From NCBI GenBank assembly GCA_011799875.1, contig CM022302.1:376396569-376460568 (forward strand): 64,000 nt of DNA, given 5' to 3'. Each line of letters starts with the position of its first letter. The first letter of the stretch is position 1. This DNA comes from Thinopyrum elongatum. Taxonomy: Eukaryota > Streptophyta > Magnoliopsida > Poales > Poaceae. A model generated the notes under the pieces. The model had not been told where the DNA came from. It saw only the letters and a list, made by a program, of their open reading frames with translations, and made no database searches. Positions 22,325-35,489 of this stretch are shown in pieces. The position numbers and the translations under genes were made by a program.

Positions 22325-22994
22325 ACGTAATATCCTATTACGTACGGAAATAGGAGGTCACTACTGCCAAACAAGTATCAGAATTCGGTATATATGCAAT
22401 TGTAATCCTATACCAAAATAGGAAGCCGGTTGTCCAGATTAATTCACCCTTGTACAATTGTACTGTTTATGAGCAAGAATTGGAGATTTTTCGTTGCTGG
22501 ATAGCGGAAGTACTGACGTGTATAGATAACAGAAGAAAACAACGTAGGACGGTCTCTCGGACACTCGGAAGTAGAATGACGGGCGCCTGTAGTGTGCGGC
22601 CGTGCCACCACCCGCCATGCGCCCCTGCCTTCCGCAGCCGCCGTGCACCCTAGCCGTCGCGTGCGAGATTGGAATTTGGAGGAGGCCACGCGCCAGTTCT
22701 CTGCGTGTTCCTGTGTAGATCGCTTCTGTTGTCTTCATGCGAGTGATCAGGCAATCATGGCTGGGCTGTAGCTATTCTCGTATTTGGTAATGGGCCGTTG
22801 GGCCATGTGGAGTGGGGAGGGAGGAAAACCATATTTATGCCGACAACCACCTCACGTGCACACTTCAGATTTTCTGTCAATTTTCCTTTTTCCTACACAT
22901 ATACGTACTATATACTATATATACATATTTTTTTGTCAAAAATAATGGGTATTCAACTGAATACCCACGAATTGAAGTGGGCCCACCCCTGGAT
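22325..22994. other. Unassigned sequence
   Basis: The stretch includes a GC-rich 150 bp (22,560-22,700) with overlapping short frames on both strands, none convincing. An interrupted palindrome, TGGGTATTCA..TGAATACCCA, lies near 22,946. It may be the remnant pre-insertion locus. Confidence 0.3.
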
Positions 22995-23381
22995 TCATAT
23001 GGTGGTTTAATTCTCTTCCGTGGGAAGTGCTCCATCCCTTTCTTTAATGGAAATTGTAATCTTATATTTCCTTCTTTCATATCAATAATTGCACCTATGG
23101 TACGTAGGAAAGGCCTACCAAGTATTATAGGATAAGACGAATTACATTTAATATCAAGCACAATGAAATCCAAGGGCGCATAATTTCTATTAGAAAGTAT
23201 GAGAACATCATTTATTCTGCCCAATGGTTTCTTAATAGTTGACATGCAAGTTAAAGGAACATTCATCCATATTGGTGCGACCTAGCATGTCACATAAAGA
23301 TTTTGGTATAGTAGAGATGCTAGAACCTAGATCACATAAAGCATTAGATTCATAATATTCAATCTTAACTTTAATAGTAGG
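22995..23381 (-). pseudogene. Gypsy aspartic-protease fragment (element Z, left piece)
   Basis: Minus-strand reading shows ALCDLGSSISTIPKSLCDML, a degenerate retropepsin-type active-site region, then IILGRPFLRTIGAIID, the conserved flap/ILGRPFL block, then LQFPLKKGMEHFPRKR. A frameshift separates the first block from the second at about 23,265. It is cut at 23,381 by the copia element C. I assign its other side to the gypsy piece at 55,517-56,412. The left break is near 22,995. Confidence 0.7.
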
Positions 23382-23523
23382 TGTTAGGAATATGCAACTT
23401 GTATTCCCATGAGGCCATAGGCAAGTATATATACATGTACATGTGCAGGAAATGTGTAGAAAACCCCTTATACAATGGGGTAAATACAAAAGGCTACATG
23501 GCTATATATATAGTACTCTAATA
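23382..23523 (-). repeat. 3' LTR of copia C
   Basis: 142 bp, plus-strand TGTTAGGAATATGC to TACTCTAATA; the terminal CA has become TA. It matches 55,394-55,516 over its first 123 bp. The adjacent polypurine tract is at 23,524-23,540 (minus strand). Confidence 0.85.
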
Positions 23524-25941
23524 TCCCCTCAAACTCATGGTGGATGAACAACACTAAGTTTGGAGAGATAGAAGCCATGATGCGCTCTAGTCTGGGCCTT
23601 CGTAAAGAAATCCACCAACTGTAACTCAGAAGGCACACACTAAAGAGCAATAACCTGATCCTGCACACCAACGTGCACATAGAAAGCATCAACACCAATA
23701 TGCTTGGTGAGATCATGCTTCACAAGGTCGCGTGCAATGCTAATAGCACTTGTACTGTCAGACAAGAGCATAGTATAGGTGTAGTAATAGAAACACCAAA
23801 GTCCTGAAGTAACCACCGTAACCAAGTCACCTCTGCCGTCAAAAGAGCCATAGCTCGCAACTCAGCCTCTGCACTCAAACGCGAAACTACAGTCTGCTTC
23901 TTCGTCTTCCAGGCAATGAGAGAACCACCAAGAAAAACACAGTAAACAGAAAGTGAATGTCGATCCAAGGGATCACTAGCCCACGTAGCATCCGAATAGG
24001 CCTGAAGCCGTACGGAACCGAAGCGAGGAAAGAACAGGCGGTGAGAGGTCGTGCCCCGAAGATATCAAAGAACACAAAGGAGGTGACTATAGTGAACCGA
24101 AGTGGGAGCAGAGACAAACTGACTCGGAATATGGACCGGATAGGAGATATATAGATGAGTAACAGCTAGATAGACAAGACTCCCAACAAGATGACGATAA
24201 CGCATTGGAACAGGTAAGGGGTCACCATCAGTATCACGGAGGTGAACATTGAGCTCCATGGGAGTCTCAATAGTGTGCTCATCAGTAAGAGCAGCACAAG
24301 CAAGAAGATCCTGGATATACTTCTCCTGGGAAATAGAAAAGCCATCAGAGGTAGAAGAGACCTCAATCCCAAGAAAGTAGCAAAGAGGGCCAAGATCAGA
24401 CATAAGAAACTTCTCACTAAGATGAGCCTTCACAAAGGCAATATACTCGGGGTCGTCGCTTCATGTCATCGACGTATCGAAGAAGAAGAGTCCGACCATG
24501 AGCAGAAAGGTGGACAAACAGTGCTGGATCATGAGCACTCGCTGAAAAACCAACGACAGTCACCATAGAGGCAAAACGCTCAAACCAGGCATGAGGGGCT
24601 TGCTTAAGGCCATAGAGAGAGTGACGAAAATGGCATACCATGCCATAAGGAACAGAATACCCTGGTGGGGGCTACATGTAAACCTCCTCACGCAGCTCAC
24701 CATTAAGAAAGACATTCTTACCATCAAGCTAAGACACCGACCAGTGCCGAACAGAGGCCATGGCCAAAAGTGTGTGAACAGTGGTCATATGGGCCACAGG
24801 AGCAAAAGTCTCATCACAATCATGACCATGCTCCTGCCGAAAGCCACGAGCCACAAGACGAGCTTTGTAGTGCTCAAGAGAACCATCAGAGCAAGTCTTA
24901 ACCTTGTAGACCCACTTACAAGTGATAGGACGAACACCGGGAGGAAGAGAAACAAGATCCCACGTGTCGGTGCGCTCAAGAGCTGCAAGCTCCTCTGCCA
25001 TCGCAAACTGCCATTCGGGATGAACAAAAACTTGACGATAAGAAGTCGGCTCAAGAACAGCAGCAGCAGCGCGTGGAAAACCAAGGCGATCAACATGCGG
25101 AAGCGGGCGAGGACACAAGCCATAAGGAGGCTGAGATGAGGAAGATGGCACATCAGTAGATAGATCCACATTACGCGGATGGCAAGTAGGTTGAGACGAG
25201 GAAGATGGCACATCAGTAGACACATCCACATTACACGGACAGCAAGTAGGTTGAGACGAGGAAGATGGCACATCAGTAGACACATCCACATTACACGGAT
25301 GACGAGTATAATACTGAGGAAAAGATAGAAGAATACAAGGAGGATCCACTGAGATAGGCAAAGGGGATGGAGAAGACATCGGGGATGAAGGTGCAGAATC
25401 CAGTGACAAGCGAGGCGATGAAACCATGGGAGATGGTGGCATCGGATCTACAACACTCGGAGAAGCAGGAGTAGTAGGAAGGACGTGCAAGGGCTTAACG
25501 GGAGTGATAGGTGTGTCAGGAAAAGTGAGAAAAGATATATCCTCTACAAAAAGGGTCGAGGAAGATGGACGCGGGTAGAAGGGACGAGACTCATCAAAAG
25601 TCACATCCCGAGAAATACACATCTGATGATCGACAGGATCCGAAAAATGATAGCCCTTATGCTCATCGCTATAACCTAAGAATACACACTCAACCGACTG
25701 AGGAGACAGTTTTGTGCATTCACGAGGGGCAAGAAGAACATAGCAAACATAACCAAACAAACGAAGCACCGAGTAATCAGGAGAACGATCAAAGAGACGC
25801 TCGAAAGGAACGCCACCCTACAGAGCAGTGGGCGGCTGAAGGTTGATGAAATAGGTGGACGCGGAGACAGCCTCAGCCCAAAAGTGAGGTGGAAGAGAGG
25901 CGGCTATCATCATCGCACGAGCCGTCTTAAGAAGGTGACGA
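23524..25941 (-). pseudogene. Copia C pol: integrase C-terminus, reverse transcriptase, RNase H
   Basis: Minus strand, in order: the end of the integrase (HLLKTARAMM, then RLFGYVCYVLLAPRE); a variable Ser/Pro-rich linker; reverse transcriptase with the start block TCKWVYKVKTCSDGSLEHYK, then YGLKQAPHAWFERF and YVDD at about 24,470; then RNase H with YCVFLGGSLIAWKTKKQ and SRLSAEAE at about 23,900. A TAG breaks the integrase part near 25,818, and frameshifts lie near 24,440 and 23,970. A 60-bp tandem duplication in the linker (25,140-25,300) repeats a CNVDVSTDVPSSSSQPT block three times. Not functional as it stands. Confidence 0.9.
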
Positions 25942-25946
25942 TGCTT

Positions 25947-27523
25947 TGATACGTCTCCAACGTATCTATAATTTTTGATTGTTCCATGCTATTATATTAT
26001 CTGTTTTGGATGTTTTATATGCATTAATATGCTATTTTATATTATTTTTGGGACTAACCTATTAACCTAGGGCCCAGTGCCAGTTTCTGTTTTTTCCTTG
26101 TTTTTGAGTTTTACAGAAAAGAATATCAAATAGAGTCCAAACGGAATAAAACTTTACGATGATTTTTCTTGGACCAGAAGACATCCACGGGACTTGGAGA
26201 GGGGGTCAGAAGAGTCCCGAGGGGCCCACAAGCCCTCAGGGCGCGCCCTAGGGGGGGGCCCTGGCTTGTGGACACCTCGGGATCCCCCAACCCTAATTCT
26301 TGCTCTATAAATTCCCAAATATTCTCAAACCAACAGAAGCGTTCACCAAAATACTTTTCCTCTGCCGCAAGCCTCTGTACCCGTGAGATCCCATCTTGGG
26401 TCCTTTTCGGGTACCCTGCCGGAGGGTGATTCGATCAAGGAGGGCCTCTACATCAACCTTGCTGCCCTTCCGGTGAAGCATGAGTAGTTTACCACAGACC
26501 TATGGGTCCATAGCTAGTAGCTAGATGGCTTCTTCTCTCTCTTTGATCTTCAATACAATGTTCTCCTCGATGTTCTTGGAGTTCTATCCGATGTAATATT
26601 CTTTTGCGGTGTGTTTGTCGAGATCCGATGAATTGTGGATTTATGATCAGATTATCTATGAATATTATTTGAGTCTTTTTTGAACTCTTTTATGCATGAT
26701 TAAATATCGTTGAATTATCTTCAAATTATTGGTTTGGTTTGGCCAACTAGATTGGTTCTTCTTGCAATGGGAGAGGTGCTTAGTTTTGGGTTCAATTTTG
26801 CGGTGTCCTCACCCAGTGACAAAGTAGGGGTAGCGAGGCACGTATTGTATTGTTGCCATCAAGGGTAAAAAGATGGGGTTTTCATCATATTGCTTGAGTT
26901 TATCCCTCTACATCATGTCATCTTACTTAAGGCGTTACTCCGCTCTTATGAACTTAATACTCTAGATGCATGCTGGATAATGGTCGATGTGTGGAGTAAT
27001 AGTAGTAGATGCAGGCAGGAGTCGGTCTACTTGACACGAACGTGATGCCTATATTCATAATCATTGCCTTGGATATCGTCATAACTTTGCGCTTTTCTAT
27101 CAATTGCTCGATAGTAATTTGTTTACCCACTGTATGTTTTCTTTCAAGAGAGAAGCCTCTAGTGAAACCTATGGCCCTAGGGTCTATTTTCCATCATATA
27201 TTTTCAGATCTATAAACCAGAAAACCCAAAAATACCTTGCTGCAATTTATTTGTTTTTACTTTGTTTTACATTTTAGTAATCTTTTATACCTTTTTCTTT
27301 TAGATCTCACTCTTGTTCGAGACCGTGAAGGGATTGACAACCCCTTTTTCGCGTTGAGTGCAAGTGTTTGTTAGTTTGTGCAGGTGCATAGATTGGAGAC
27401 TTGCTTGTACCTCCTACTGGATTGATACCTTTGTTCTTAACTGAGGGAAAATACTTATCTCTACTTTGCTGCATCACCCTTTCCTCTTCAAGGGAAAAAT
27501 CAACGCAACCTCAAGAAGTAGCA
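25947..27523 (+). repeat. 5' LTR of S
   Basis: 1,577 bp, TGATACGTCTCC to AGAAGTAGCA. Its last 530 bp match 52,660-53,193. Related LTRs in inverse orientation occupy 56,413-59,471 and 61,449-62,963. Confidence 0.9.
26303..26311 (+). promoter_or_regulatory. TATA box in the S LTR
   Basis: CTCTATAAATTCCC lies about 360 bp into the LTR, after a GC-rich block, as expected for the retrotransposon promoter. Function is inferred only from motif and place. Confidence 0.45.
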
Positions 27524-27551
27524 GGAAGAATTTCTGGCGCCATTGCCAGGG
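27524..27551 (+). other. Primer binding site of S
   Basis: TTTCTGGCGCCATTGCC follows the LTR end after a short spacer. Gypsy elements of grasses have a TGGCGCC-type site here; the exact tRNA is not claimed. Confidence 0.7.
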
Positions 27552-27790
27552 AGGTTCTACATCAAGCCTACCAAGTACCCACCATAAACTCTCATCTCTT
27601 GCACTTACATTATTTGCCATTTGCCTCTTGTTTTCCTCTCCCCCACTTCTTAAACATTTTCAGAAAAACACAAAAATATTTGCCTTTTTATTTGCCTTCT
27701 TTTCGTTTGCCTTTTATGTCTTACTTGGTTTGTTTGCTTGTTCGCTTGGAATAATTGTGTATTTATTGAAAATCAGGAAGCAAAAAGTTT

Positions 27791-28521
27791 ATGGATCCTC
27801 ATCCACTTGCTAATCTTTTTAAAGAATCCAATTATGATGAACCAATTGCTAGTGAGTTGAGTGCACTAGACTATCTTTATGAAGTTTTTCTTGAAATTTG
27901 TGAATCTGAAAATTGTGATGAAATTTATGAAGTGATTCATGATAGCTCCTTGAATGAAAAGCATGATTGCAATGATGTTATTATAAATTCTATTAATGTC
28001 AATTGTGCTAATAATATCCAAAACCCTAAGCTTGGGGATGCTAGTTTTGCTATGTCCACTACTTATTGCAATGATCATGATTGGGGTGATAATGCTTCTT
28101 ATGATCTTGAAAATTTATTTAAGCCTCATGATGAATATGATATTGATAATAATGTTTGCAATAATATTGAAAGTGGGTTTGGAAGAGTGTCAACTCTAGG
28201 TAATAGTGATCCCACTACTATGGAGTATGATCAATATTATGATTTTTTTATAAAAGTGGGCTTGAAGAGGTCATGCCTTTATTTGGTGATAATCCCGCTA
28301 TTTTGGAAGAGTGTCAACTTTGCATGGATGTGGATCATGTACAGAAAATTTTATGTGATAGCTATGTTGTTGAATTTGATTATGATCCTAGATGTAATTA
28401 TTATGAGAGAGGAAAATATGGTTGTAGAAATTTTCATGTCACTAAATTACCTCTCGTTATGTTTGAGATTGCTATTGTTTCTTTCTTCTACCTTGCATAT
28501 GCTAGTTTTTGCTTGTCTTAA
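27791..28521 (+). pseudogene. Sabrina-type ORF of unknown function, one frameshift
   Basis: From ATG at 27,791 the protein is very rich in Asp, Asn and Glu (for example SELSALDYLYEVFLEICESE). Near 28,260, after a run of T in codons for YDFF, the frame shifts, and the second half continues as VMPLFGDNPAILEECQLCMD and DPRCNYYERGKYGCRNFHVT. The same protein occurs, decayed, at 60,335-61,200. The C-terminal block with Cys and aromatic residues is the best conserved. It resembles no Gag, protease or polymerase that I know. It lies where gag should be. Confidence 0.75.
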
Positions 28522-30319
28522 TAATTTGTTTGCTTATAAAATGCTCATGCATAGGAAGTATGTTATACTTAAACTTGTTTTCCGCATGCCACATGATGCT
28601 CCCTTCCTATTTCAATTGCTATCTTTCATGTGAGCATCATTAAAATTATCAATGCCTAGCTAAAAGGCTTTAAAGAAAAGCGCTTGTTGCGAGACAACCC
28701 AATATATTTCCTTTCTGTTTTTATGTAAATACACATTATTACTTCTGTAGTAATTGTGTTTTAGTGTTTTAATTAGTGTTTGAGCCAAGTAAGACCTTTG
28801 GGATGATCTATGAGTTTTCTGTTGAGTTTTGTGTTGTGAAGTTTTCAAGTTTTGGGTAAAGATTTGATGGACTATGGAATAAGGAGTGGCAAGAGCCTAA
28901 GCTTGGGGATGCCCAAGGCACCCCAAGGTAATATTCAAGGGCAACCAAGCATCTAAGCTTGGGGATGCCCCGGATGGCCTCCCCTCTTTCGTCTTCAATC
29001 CATCGGTAAATTTACTTGAGGCTATATTTTTGTTCACCATATGATATGTGTTTTGCTTGGAGCGTCTTGTATGATATGATTCTTTGCTTTTTAGTTTGCC
29101 ACAATCATCCTTGCTGTACACATATTTTGAGAGGGACATGCATGAATCGTGAATTTATTAGAATACTCTATGTGCTTCGCTTACATCTTTTGAGCTAGGC
29201 AGTTTGCTCTAGTGCTTCACTTATATCTTTTTAGAGCATGGCAGTGGCTTTATTTTATAGAAATTGTTGAACTATCATGCTTCACTTATATTATTTTGAG
29301 AGTCTTAAAATAGTATGGCAATTTGCTTAGGTTATGAATTTGGTCCTAATATGATGGGTATTCAAGAGGGACATAATAAAAACTTTCATGAAGATCATTG
29401 AATATATGAGAAGTTTGATTCCTTGCATTTGTTTTGAGATATGAATATGGCGATATTAGAGTCAAGCTAGTTAGTAATTGTGGATTAGTAAAAATACTTG
29501 TGTTAGGATTTGTGATTCCCGAAGCATGCACGTATGGTCTCTCGTTATGCGATGAAGTTGGAGCATGATTTATTTTTGATTGTCTTCCTTATGAGTGGCG
29601 GTCAGGGACGAGCGATGGTCTTTTCCTACCAATCTATCCCCCTAGGAGAATGCATATTAGTACTTTGTTTCTATAGCTAATAATTTTTTGCAATAAGTAT
29701 GTGAGTTCTTTATGACTAATGTTGAGTCCATGGATTACACGCACTCTCACCCTTCCACCGTTGCTAGCCTCTCTAGTACCGTGCAATTCTCACCGGTGCA
29801 TTAAACCCACCAAATACCCTTCCTCAAAACAGCCACCATACCTACCTATTATGGCATTTCCATAGCCATTCCGAGATATATTGCCATGCAACTTCCACCG
29901 TTCCGTTTATTATGACATGCATCATCATTGTCATATTGCTTTGCATGATCATGTAGTTGGCATAGTATTTGTGGCAAGGCCACCATTCATATTTTTTATA
30001 CATGTCACTCTTGATCATAGCACATCCCCGTATACCGCTGGAGGCATTCATATAGAGTCATATTTTGTTCTAGTATCGAGTTGTAATTCTTGAGTTATAA
30101 GTAAATAAAAGTGTGATGATCATCATTATTAGAGCATTGTCCCATGTGAGGAAAGGATGATGGAAGCTATGATTCCCTCACAAGTTGGGATGAGTCTCCG
30201 GACTTTACAAAAAATTAAAGAGGCCAAAGAAGCCCAAATAAAAAAAGAGGCCAAAGAAGCCCAAACAAAAAAAAGAGAAAAGAAAAAAATGAGAGAAAAG
30301 AGAGAAGGGACAATGTTAC
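28522..30319 (+). other. Non-coding internal region of S
   Basis: 1.8 kb without a supported gene. It contains the paired AAGCTTGGGGATGCCC words (28,900-28,980), three CTTCacTTATATcTTTT repeats (29,170-29,300) and a purine-rich stretch with a GAGGCCAAAGAAGCCCAAA duplication (30,218-30,270). The same region is found inverted at 13,899-16,536 and 59,472-60,200. X is inserted at 30,320 after GTTAC. Confidence 0.7.
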
Positions 30320-31338
30320 TGTTCACACACGAACACGTCACCGTGTACCCTCGATGACGGGGGTGATGCACCGCAGCTCACGTCGAAGGAGATTCGACCG
30401 GCAGCGCGATACGTGGGACAACTGACAGATGCTTTTGTAGACCCGGAGCCCCGCTTGCCTGGGAGGGACCCCGTCAGGGCTCGCGGCGGCTATGGGCTGC
30501 TCCAGGTCGATTCGCTCGCCCTTAGAGCCTCGTGAATCCACAGCCCTCCAGCATGAAGAACTAGCGAAGAACAAGAAGAAAGATACAAGGGAGAGATAAA
30601 AAGTAGATGAACACGAAAAAGTAGTAGATTGATTGTTCGATTGTGTGTTGTTCAATCGGCCGTCATCCCTTAGGTATATAAGAGGCGGGTGGACTTCCCA
30701 TACAAGAAAAGGACTCCAAATCACGTCCAAATCTTTCCAAAATTAACCGAACTCGGATTTAGGTAAGTCTGGAACATCAGTTCAGTTTTTAGATCCCACA
30801 GGCCATAAACGACCTCGGATGAAGATGAGCCCAAAAGCTAATTTGACCGTTTCGACGAGAAAAACAACTTTTGTGTTGAACATTTTTTTATTTGATGCCA
30901 TCCTTAGGGCCAAATTGCCCGCGCAAAACAGGTAATTATTCACGCAACTCATCAGACATAGTCACATGTGTGTCTGGTCCCGGGCGTCATATTTTGCTCA
31001 CTGCAGGGTCGTGTTGTGTGGGCTCTAACTTTTGCATATGACCTCGGATCGGGATGATCTTTATATCAAAATAGATCATTCGACGAGACAAAGACAATCC
31101 ATGTATAAGCTTTTCTCATATGAGGTCGTCTTTGAGGCTTAATTGGCCGAACAATACTCTGAACACAAAATCTTAGTACTTCGAGCATAGTTTCAGCCCT
31201 TGAGATGAGATCGGATGGCGATGGCCCAAACTTCAAAGATGTTCATATCGATAATAAGGAACTCTTTCATGTAGATCACTTCTCCATTTGAGGCCATCTT
31301 AAATAACTTCTTGACCATGCCTAAATCTGGTGTCAACA
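30320..31338 (-). repeat. 3' LTR of X
   Basis: 1,019 bp. In element orientation it runs TGTTGACACCAGATTTAGG to CGTGTGTGAACA, with TG...CA ends. The first 94 bp on the plus strand match 52,552-52,645. Confidence 0.8.
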
Positions 31339-31889
31339 CAAGCCCCCCAGTTTTCTGGCAGAGCTTGCGTGCCAGAAAATGCTTTGCCTAGGGTAATGTT
31401 TAAGCACGATGTCAACACTCCATCGGCTGTGCATGCTGAGTATGATAATTTTTATCGTCCATATGCTCAGGCTTGTTACTGCTTGGGTAGAGCCTCTTGG
31501 ATAATAGTCGTCTGAGAACAACCATTGGATGTCACAAAGGCCTCCACGTAAGTTTCTTATGTCAATCCTTACCTTGCTTTGTCCAGGCACTCCCTGGGAA
31601 TATTAGAACCATTTGGTGATAAGCCGGTTGCCGAACGATTATGACCATGCACCTCAAAGGAATACCGTCAACTGTTCGGCGACTCAACTCATTATTGATC
31701 AAAGTACACCATCAAGCCTCCGTGGAACAACGTCTGTCTCCTGACTTGGATCCTGCAAATAACTAACACCAGGAGTCGAAGCTTTTCTATGCACTAGACC
31801 CTTGATTAGTGGCTGACTCAATAATTAAGTCGGCCGTGCCAGTATTGGCAAACACTGAGCATCGGCTATAGGAGTAGGAGATCAACCAT
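31339..31889 (-). other. X internal region, left part
   Basis: Begins (minus strand end) with the polypurine tract. Includes an inverted GTTTTCTGGCA / TGCCAGAAAA pair at 31,352-31,380. No gene seen. It ends in the ACCAT copy of the Y target duplication, 31,885-31,889. Confidence 0.6.
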
Positions 31890-31904
31890 GGTGAACACCG
31901 TTCT

Positions 31905-33291
31905 TGATAACCCACAAGTATAGGGGATTGCAACAGTTTTCGAGGATAGAGTATTCAACCCAAATTTATTGATTCGACACAAGGGGAGCCAAAGAATATT
32001 CACGAGTATTAGCAGTTGAGTTGTCAATTCAACCACACCTGAAAGACTTAATATCTGCAGCAAAGTTTTTAGTAGCAAAGTAGTATGGAAGTAACGGTAA
32101 TGGTGGCAAAAGTAACAGTAGCAGTTTCGTAGCAATTGTAACAGTGGCAACGGCAATGTAACTTTGCAAAGATCAATATGTGAAAAGCTCGTAGGCATTG
32201 GATCAATGATGGATAATTATGTCGGATGGCATTCATCATGCAACAGTTATAAACTAGGGTGACATAGAACTAGCTCCAATTCATCAATGTAATGTAGGCA
32301 TGTATTCCGTATATAGTCATACGTGCTTATGGAAAAGAACTTGCATGACATCTTTTGTCCTACCCTCCCGTGGCAGCGGGGTCCTAATGGAAACTAAGGG
32401 ATATTAAGGCCTCCTTTTAATAGAGAACCAGAACAAAGCATTAGCACTTAGTGAATACATGAACTCCTCAAACTACGGTAATCACCGGAAAGAATCCCAA
32501 TTGTTTTCACCTTGGGGTATGCGGATCATAACTCGTAATAGGTGTCTACAACTTGCAAGATCGGATCAAGAACACATGTATATTCATGAAAACATAATAG
32601 GTTCAGATCTGAGATCATGGCACTCGGGCCCTAGTGACAAGCATTAAGCATGGCAAAGTCATAGCAACATCAATCTCAGAACATAGTGGATACTAGGGAT
32701 CAAACCATAATAAAACTAACTCGATTACATGATAAATCTCATCCAATCCATCAGTGTCCAGCAAGCCTACGAAGGAATTACTCACTCCCGGCGGTGAGCA
32801 TCATGAAATTGGCGATGGAGGAAGGTTGGTGATGATGATGGCGACGGATCCCCCTCTCTGGAGCCCCAAACGGACCCCAGATCTGCCCTCCCGATGAGGA
32901 ACAGGGGGTGATGGTGGCTCCGTATCGTAAAATGCGATGAATCCCTCTCCCTGATTTTTTCTCCCTGAATAGGGTTATATGGAGTTGGAGTTGAGGTCGG
33001 AGAGGCTCCACAGGGGGCCCATAAGCCTACAGGGCGCGCCCCCAGGGCTTGTGGCCTCTGGGTGGCCCCCCTCTGGATAATTCTTGCACCAGTATTTTTT
33101 ATTAATTCCAAAAATATTCTCCGTAAATTTTCAGGTCAATCCGAGAACTTTTATTTCTGCACAAAAATAACACCATGGCAATTCTGCTGAAAACAGCGTC
33201 AGTCCGGGTTAGTTCCATTCAAATCATGCAAATTAGAGTCCAAAACAAGGGCAAAAGAGTTTGGAAATGTAGATACGATGGAGACGTATCA
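31905..33291 (-). repeat. 3' LTR of Y
   Basis: 1,387 bp. By hand count about 53 differences to the right LTR over some 1,385 positions (near 3.8%), concentrated in the GC-rich second half. Confidence 0.9.
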
Positions 33292-35489
33292 ACTCCCCAA
33301 GCTTAACCCATTGCTTATCCTCAAGCAATTCAGTTGACAAACTGAAAGTGACAAAGAAAAACTTTTACAAACTCTGTTTGATCTTGTTGTTGCAAATATG
33401 TCTAACTGATGTTCATGTTTTCAAAAAAGATTATGAACTAACCATATTCACAATAACATTTATGTCTCACATTTACTCATATCAAAGACATAATCAACTA
33501 GCGAGTAATAATAATGAATCTCGGATGACAACACTTTTTTCAAAACAATCATGATATAATATGGCAAAATGGTATCTTGCTAGCCCTTTCTGAGACCGCA
33601 AAACATAAATGCAGAGCACCTCCGAAGACCAAGGACTGACTAGACATTATAATTCATGGCAAAAGAGATCCTGTCACAGTCAAACTCAACATCAATTAAT
33701 AACAATGCATATAAATGACAGTGGTGCTCTCCAGCTGGTGCTTTTTATAAGAGGATGATGACTCAACAATGAAATTAAATAGATAGGCCCTTCATAGAGG
33801 GAAGCAGGGATTTGCAGAGGTGCCAGAGCTCGAAGCTTTTAAAATGGGGATGAATATAATTTTGAGCGGTATGCTTTCATTGTCAACATAACAACCAAGA
33901 GATCTCACTATCTTCCATGCTAGATACATTATAGGCGGTTCCCAAATAGAATAGTAAAGTTTTTACTCCCCCTCCACCAACCAATCACACTCCACGGCTA
34001 GCCGAACCCATAGGTACCGTCCATACCAACAACAGTCCTGGGGAGTATTGTTTTATGATTATATTTTGATTTGATTTTGAGCATGGAACTGGGCATCCCG
34101 AATACCAGCCACTTTCTCGTGAATGACAAGTGAATAAACACTCATCGTGAGAATAACCCACCTAGCATGGAAGATACTGACAGCCCCCAGTCACTACATG
34201 AGCGATTCGGGCATACAAAATAGATTATTATTTGAAGGTTTAGTGTTTGGCACATGCAAATTTACTTGGAACGGCAGGTAAATACCGCATATAGGAAGGT
34301 ATGGTGGACTCATATGGAACAACTTTGGGGTTTTAAGGAAGTGGATGCACAAGCAGTATTCCCGCTTAGTACAACTGATGGCTAGCAAAAGATTGAGGAG
34401 CGACCAACTAGAGAGCGACAATGGTCATACACATGCATTGGGATTAACCAACATTGAATGCAAGCATGGGTAGGATATAAATCACCATGAACATAAATAT
34501 CGTCGAGGCTATGTTGTTTTTGTTTCAACTACATGCGTGAACATGTGCCTAGTCAAGCCACTTGAATCATTCAAAGGAGGATACCATCCTATCATACCAC
34601 ATCATAACCATTTTAAAATGCATGTTGGCACTCAAGACAAATCATTATACACTCCTAGCTAATTAAGCATGGCATGAGTAACTATAATCTCTAATTGTCA
34701 TTGCAAACATGTTTCACTCATAATGGGCTGAATCAGGAACGATGAGCTAATCATATTTATAAAATCAAAATAGGTCGAGTTCATACCATCTTTTCTCCAT
34801 CTCAATCACTTCATCAAATATCGTCATTATTGCCTTTCACTTGCACGACTGAACGATGTGAATAGTAATAAAAGTGCACGTGCATTGGACTAAGCTGGAA
34901 TCTGCAAACATTTATTAAAAGGAGAAGACAAGGTAATATGGGCTCTTTGTTAGATCAACAATAATGCAAATGAGAGCCACTCAACATGTTCATCGTGGTC
35001 TTCTCCTTATGACCCAAAGAAAAGAAAAAGAAATTCAAAGAAACACACTGAAATGTTTTTGGAGTTTTTGCTTTTCTAGAAGAAAGCAAAACAAGAACGA
35101 GAAAAACTATTTACACGGGAAAGCTCCCAACAAGCAAAAGAAGAACGAGAAATCTTTTTGGGTTTTCTTTTAATACTACTACTAAATTAAACTAGAAAGA
35201 AAAACTAAAAAGAAGCGAGAACTAATTTTTTTTGGATTTTCTCAAAGTTTTTCAAACACACAAGAAGAAAGCAAGAAAAATAAACTAACATGGTTAATAC
35301 AATGAAAAAGTATGAGCACCGACAACTGAGATGAGTGTGTGAACATGAATGTAATGTCAGTGAGAAATACGTACTCCCCCAAGCTTAGGCTTTTGGCCTA
35401 AGTTGGTCTAGGGCCACGGCTGGCCTGGCGGATATCCAAAGTGGTAGTCGGGGTTGTACTGGGATGCGGCATAAGTGAGGGGAACCCAC
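33292..35489 (-). other. Y internal region, non-coding 3' part
   Basis: 2.2 kb with no supported frame. It starts with the polypurine tract (33,292-33,308) and has an A/G-rich segment (35,010-35,290) with several AAGAAGAACGAGAAA-like repeats, and CCCCCAAGCTTAGGC at 35,377. No reverse-transcriptase or integrase motif in any frame. Confidence 0.7.

Noticed and set aside
22439..22738. Overlapping GC-rich frames of about 80-100 codons on both strands
   Set aside because: No motif, no codon-like bias in favour of one frame, and no promoter or splice pattern.
31900..31904. GTTCT as the left target duplication of Y
   Set aside because: It does not match the right flank ACCAT; the matching copy lies 15 bp further out.
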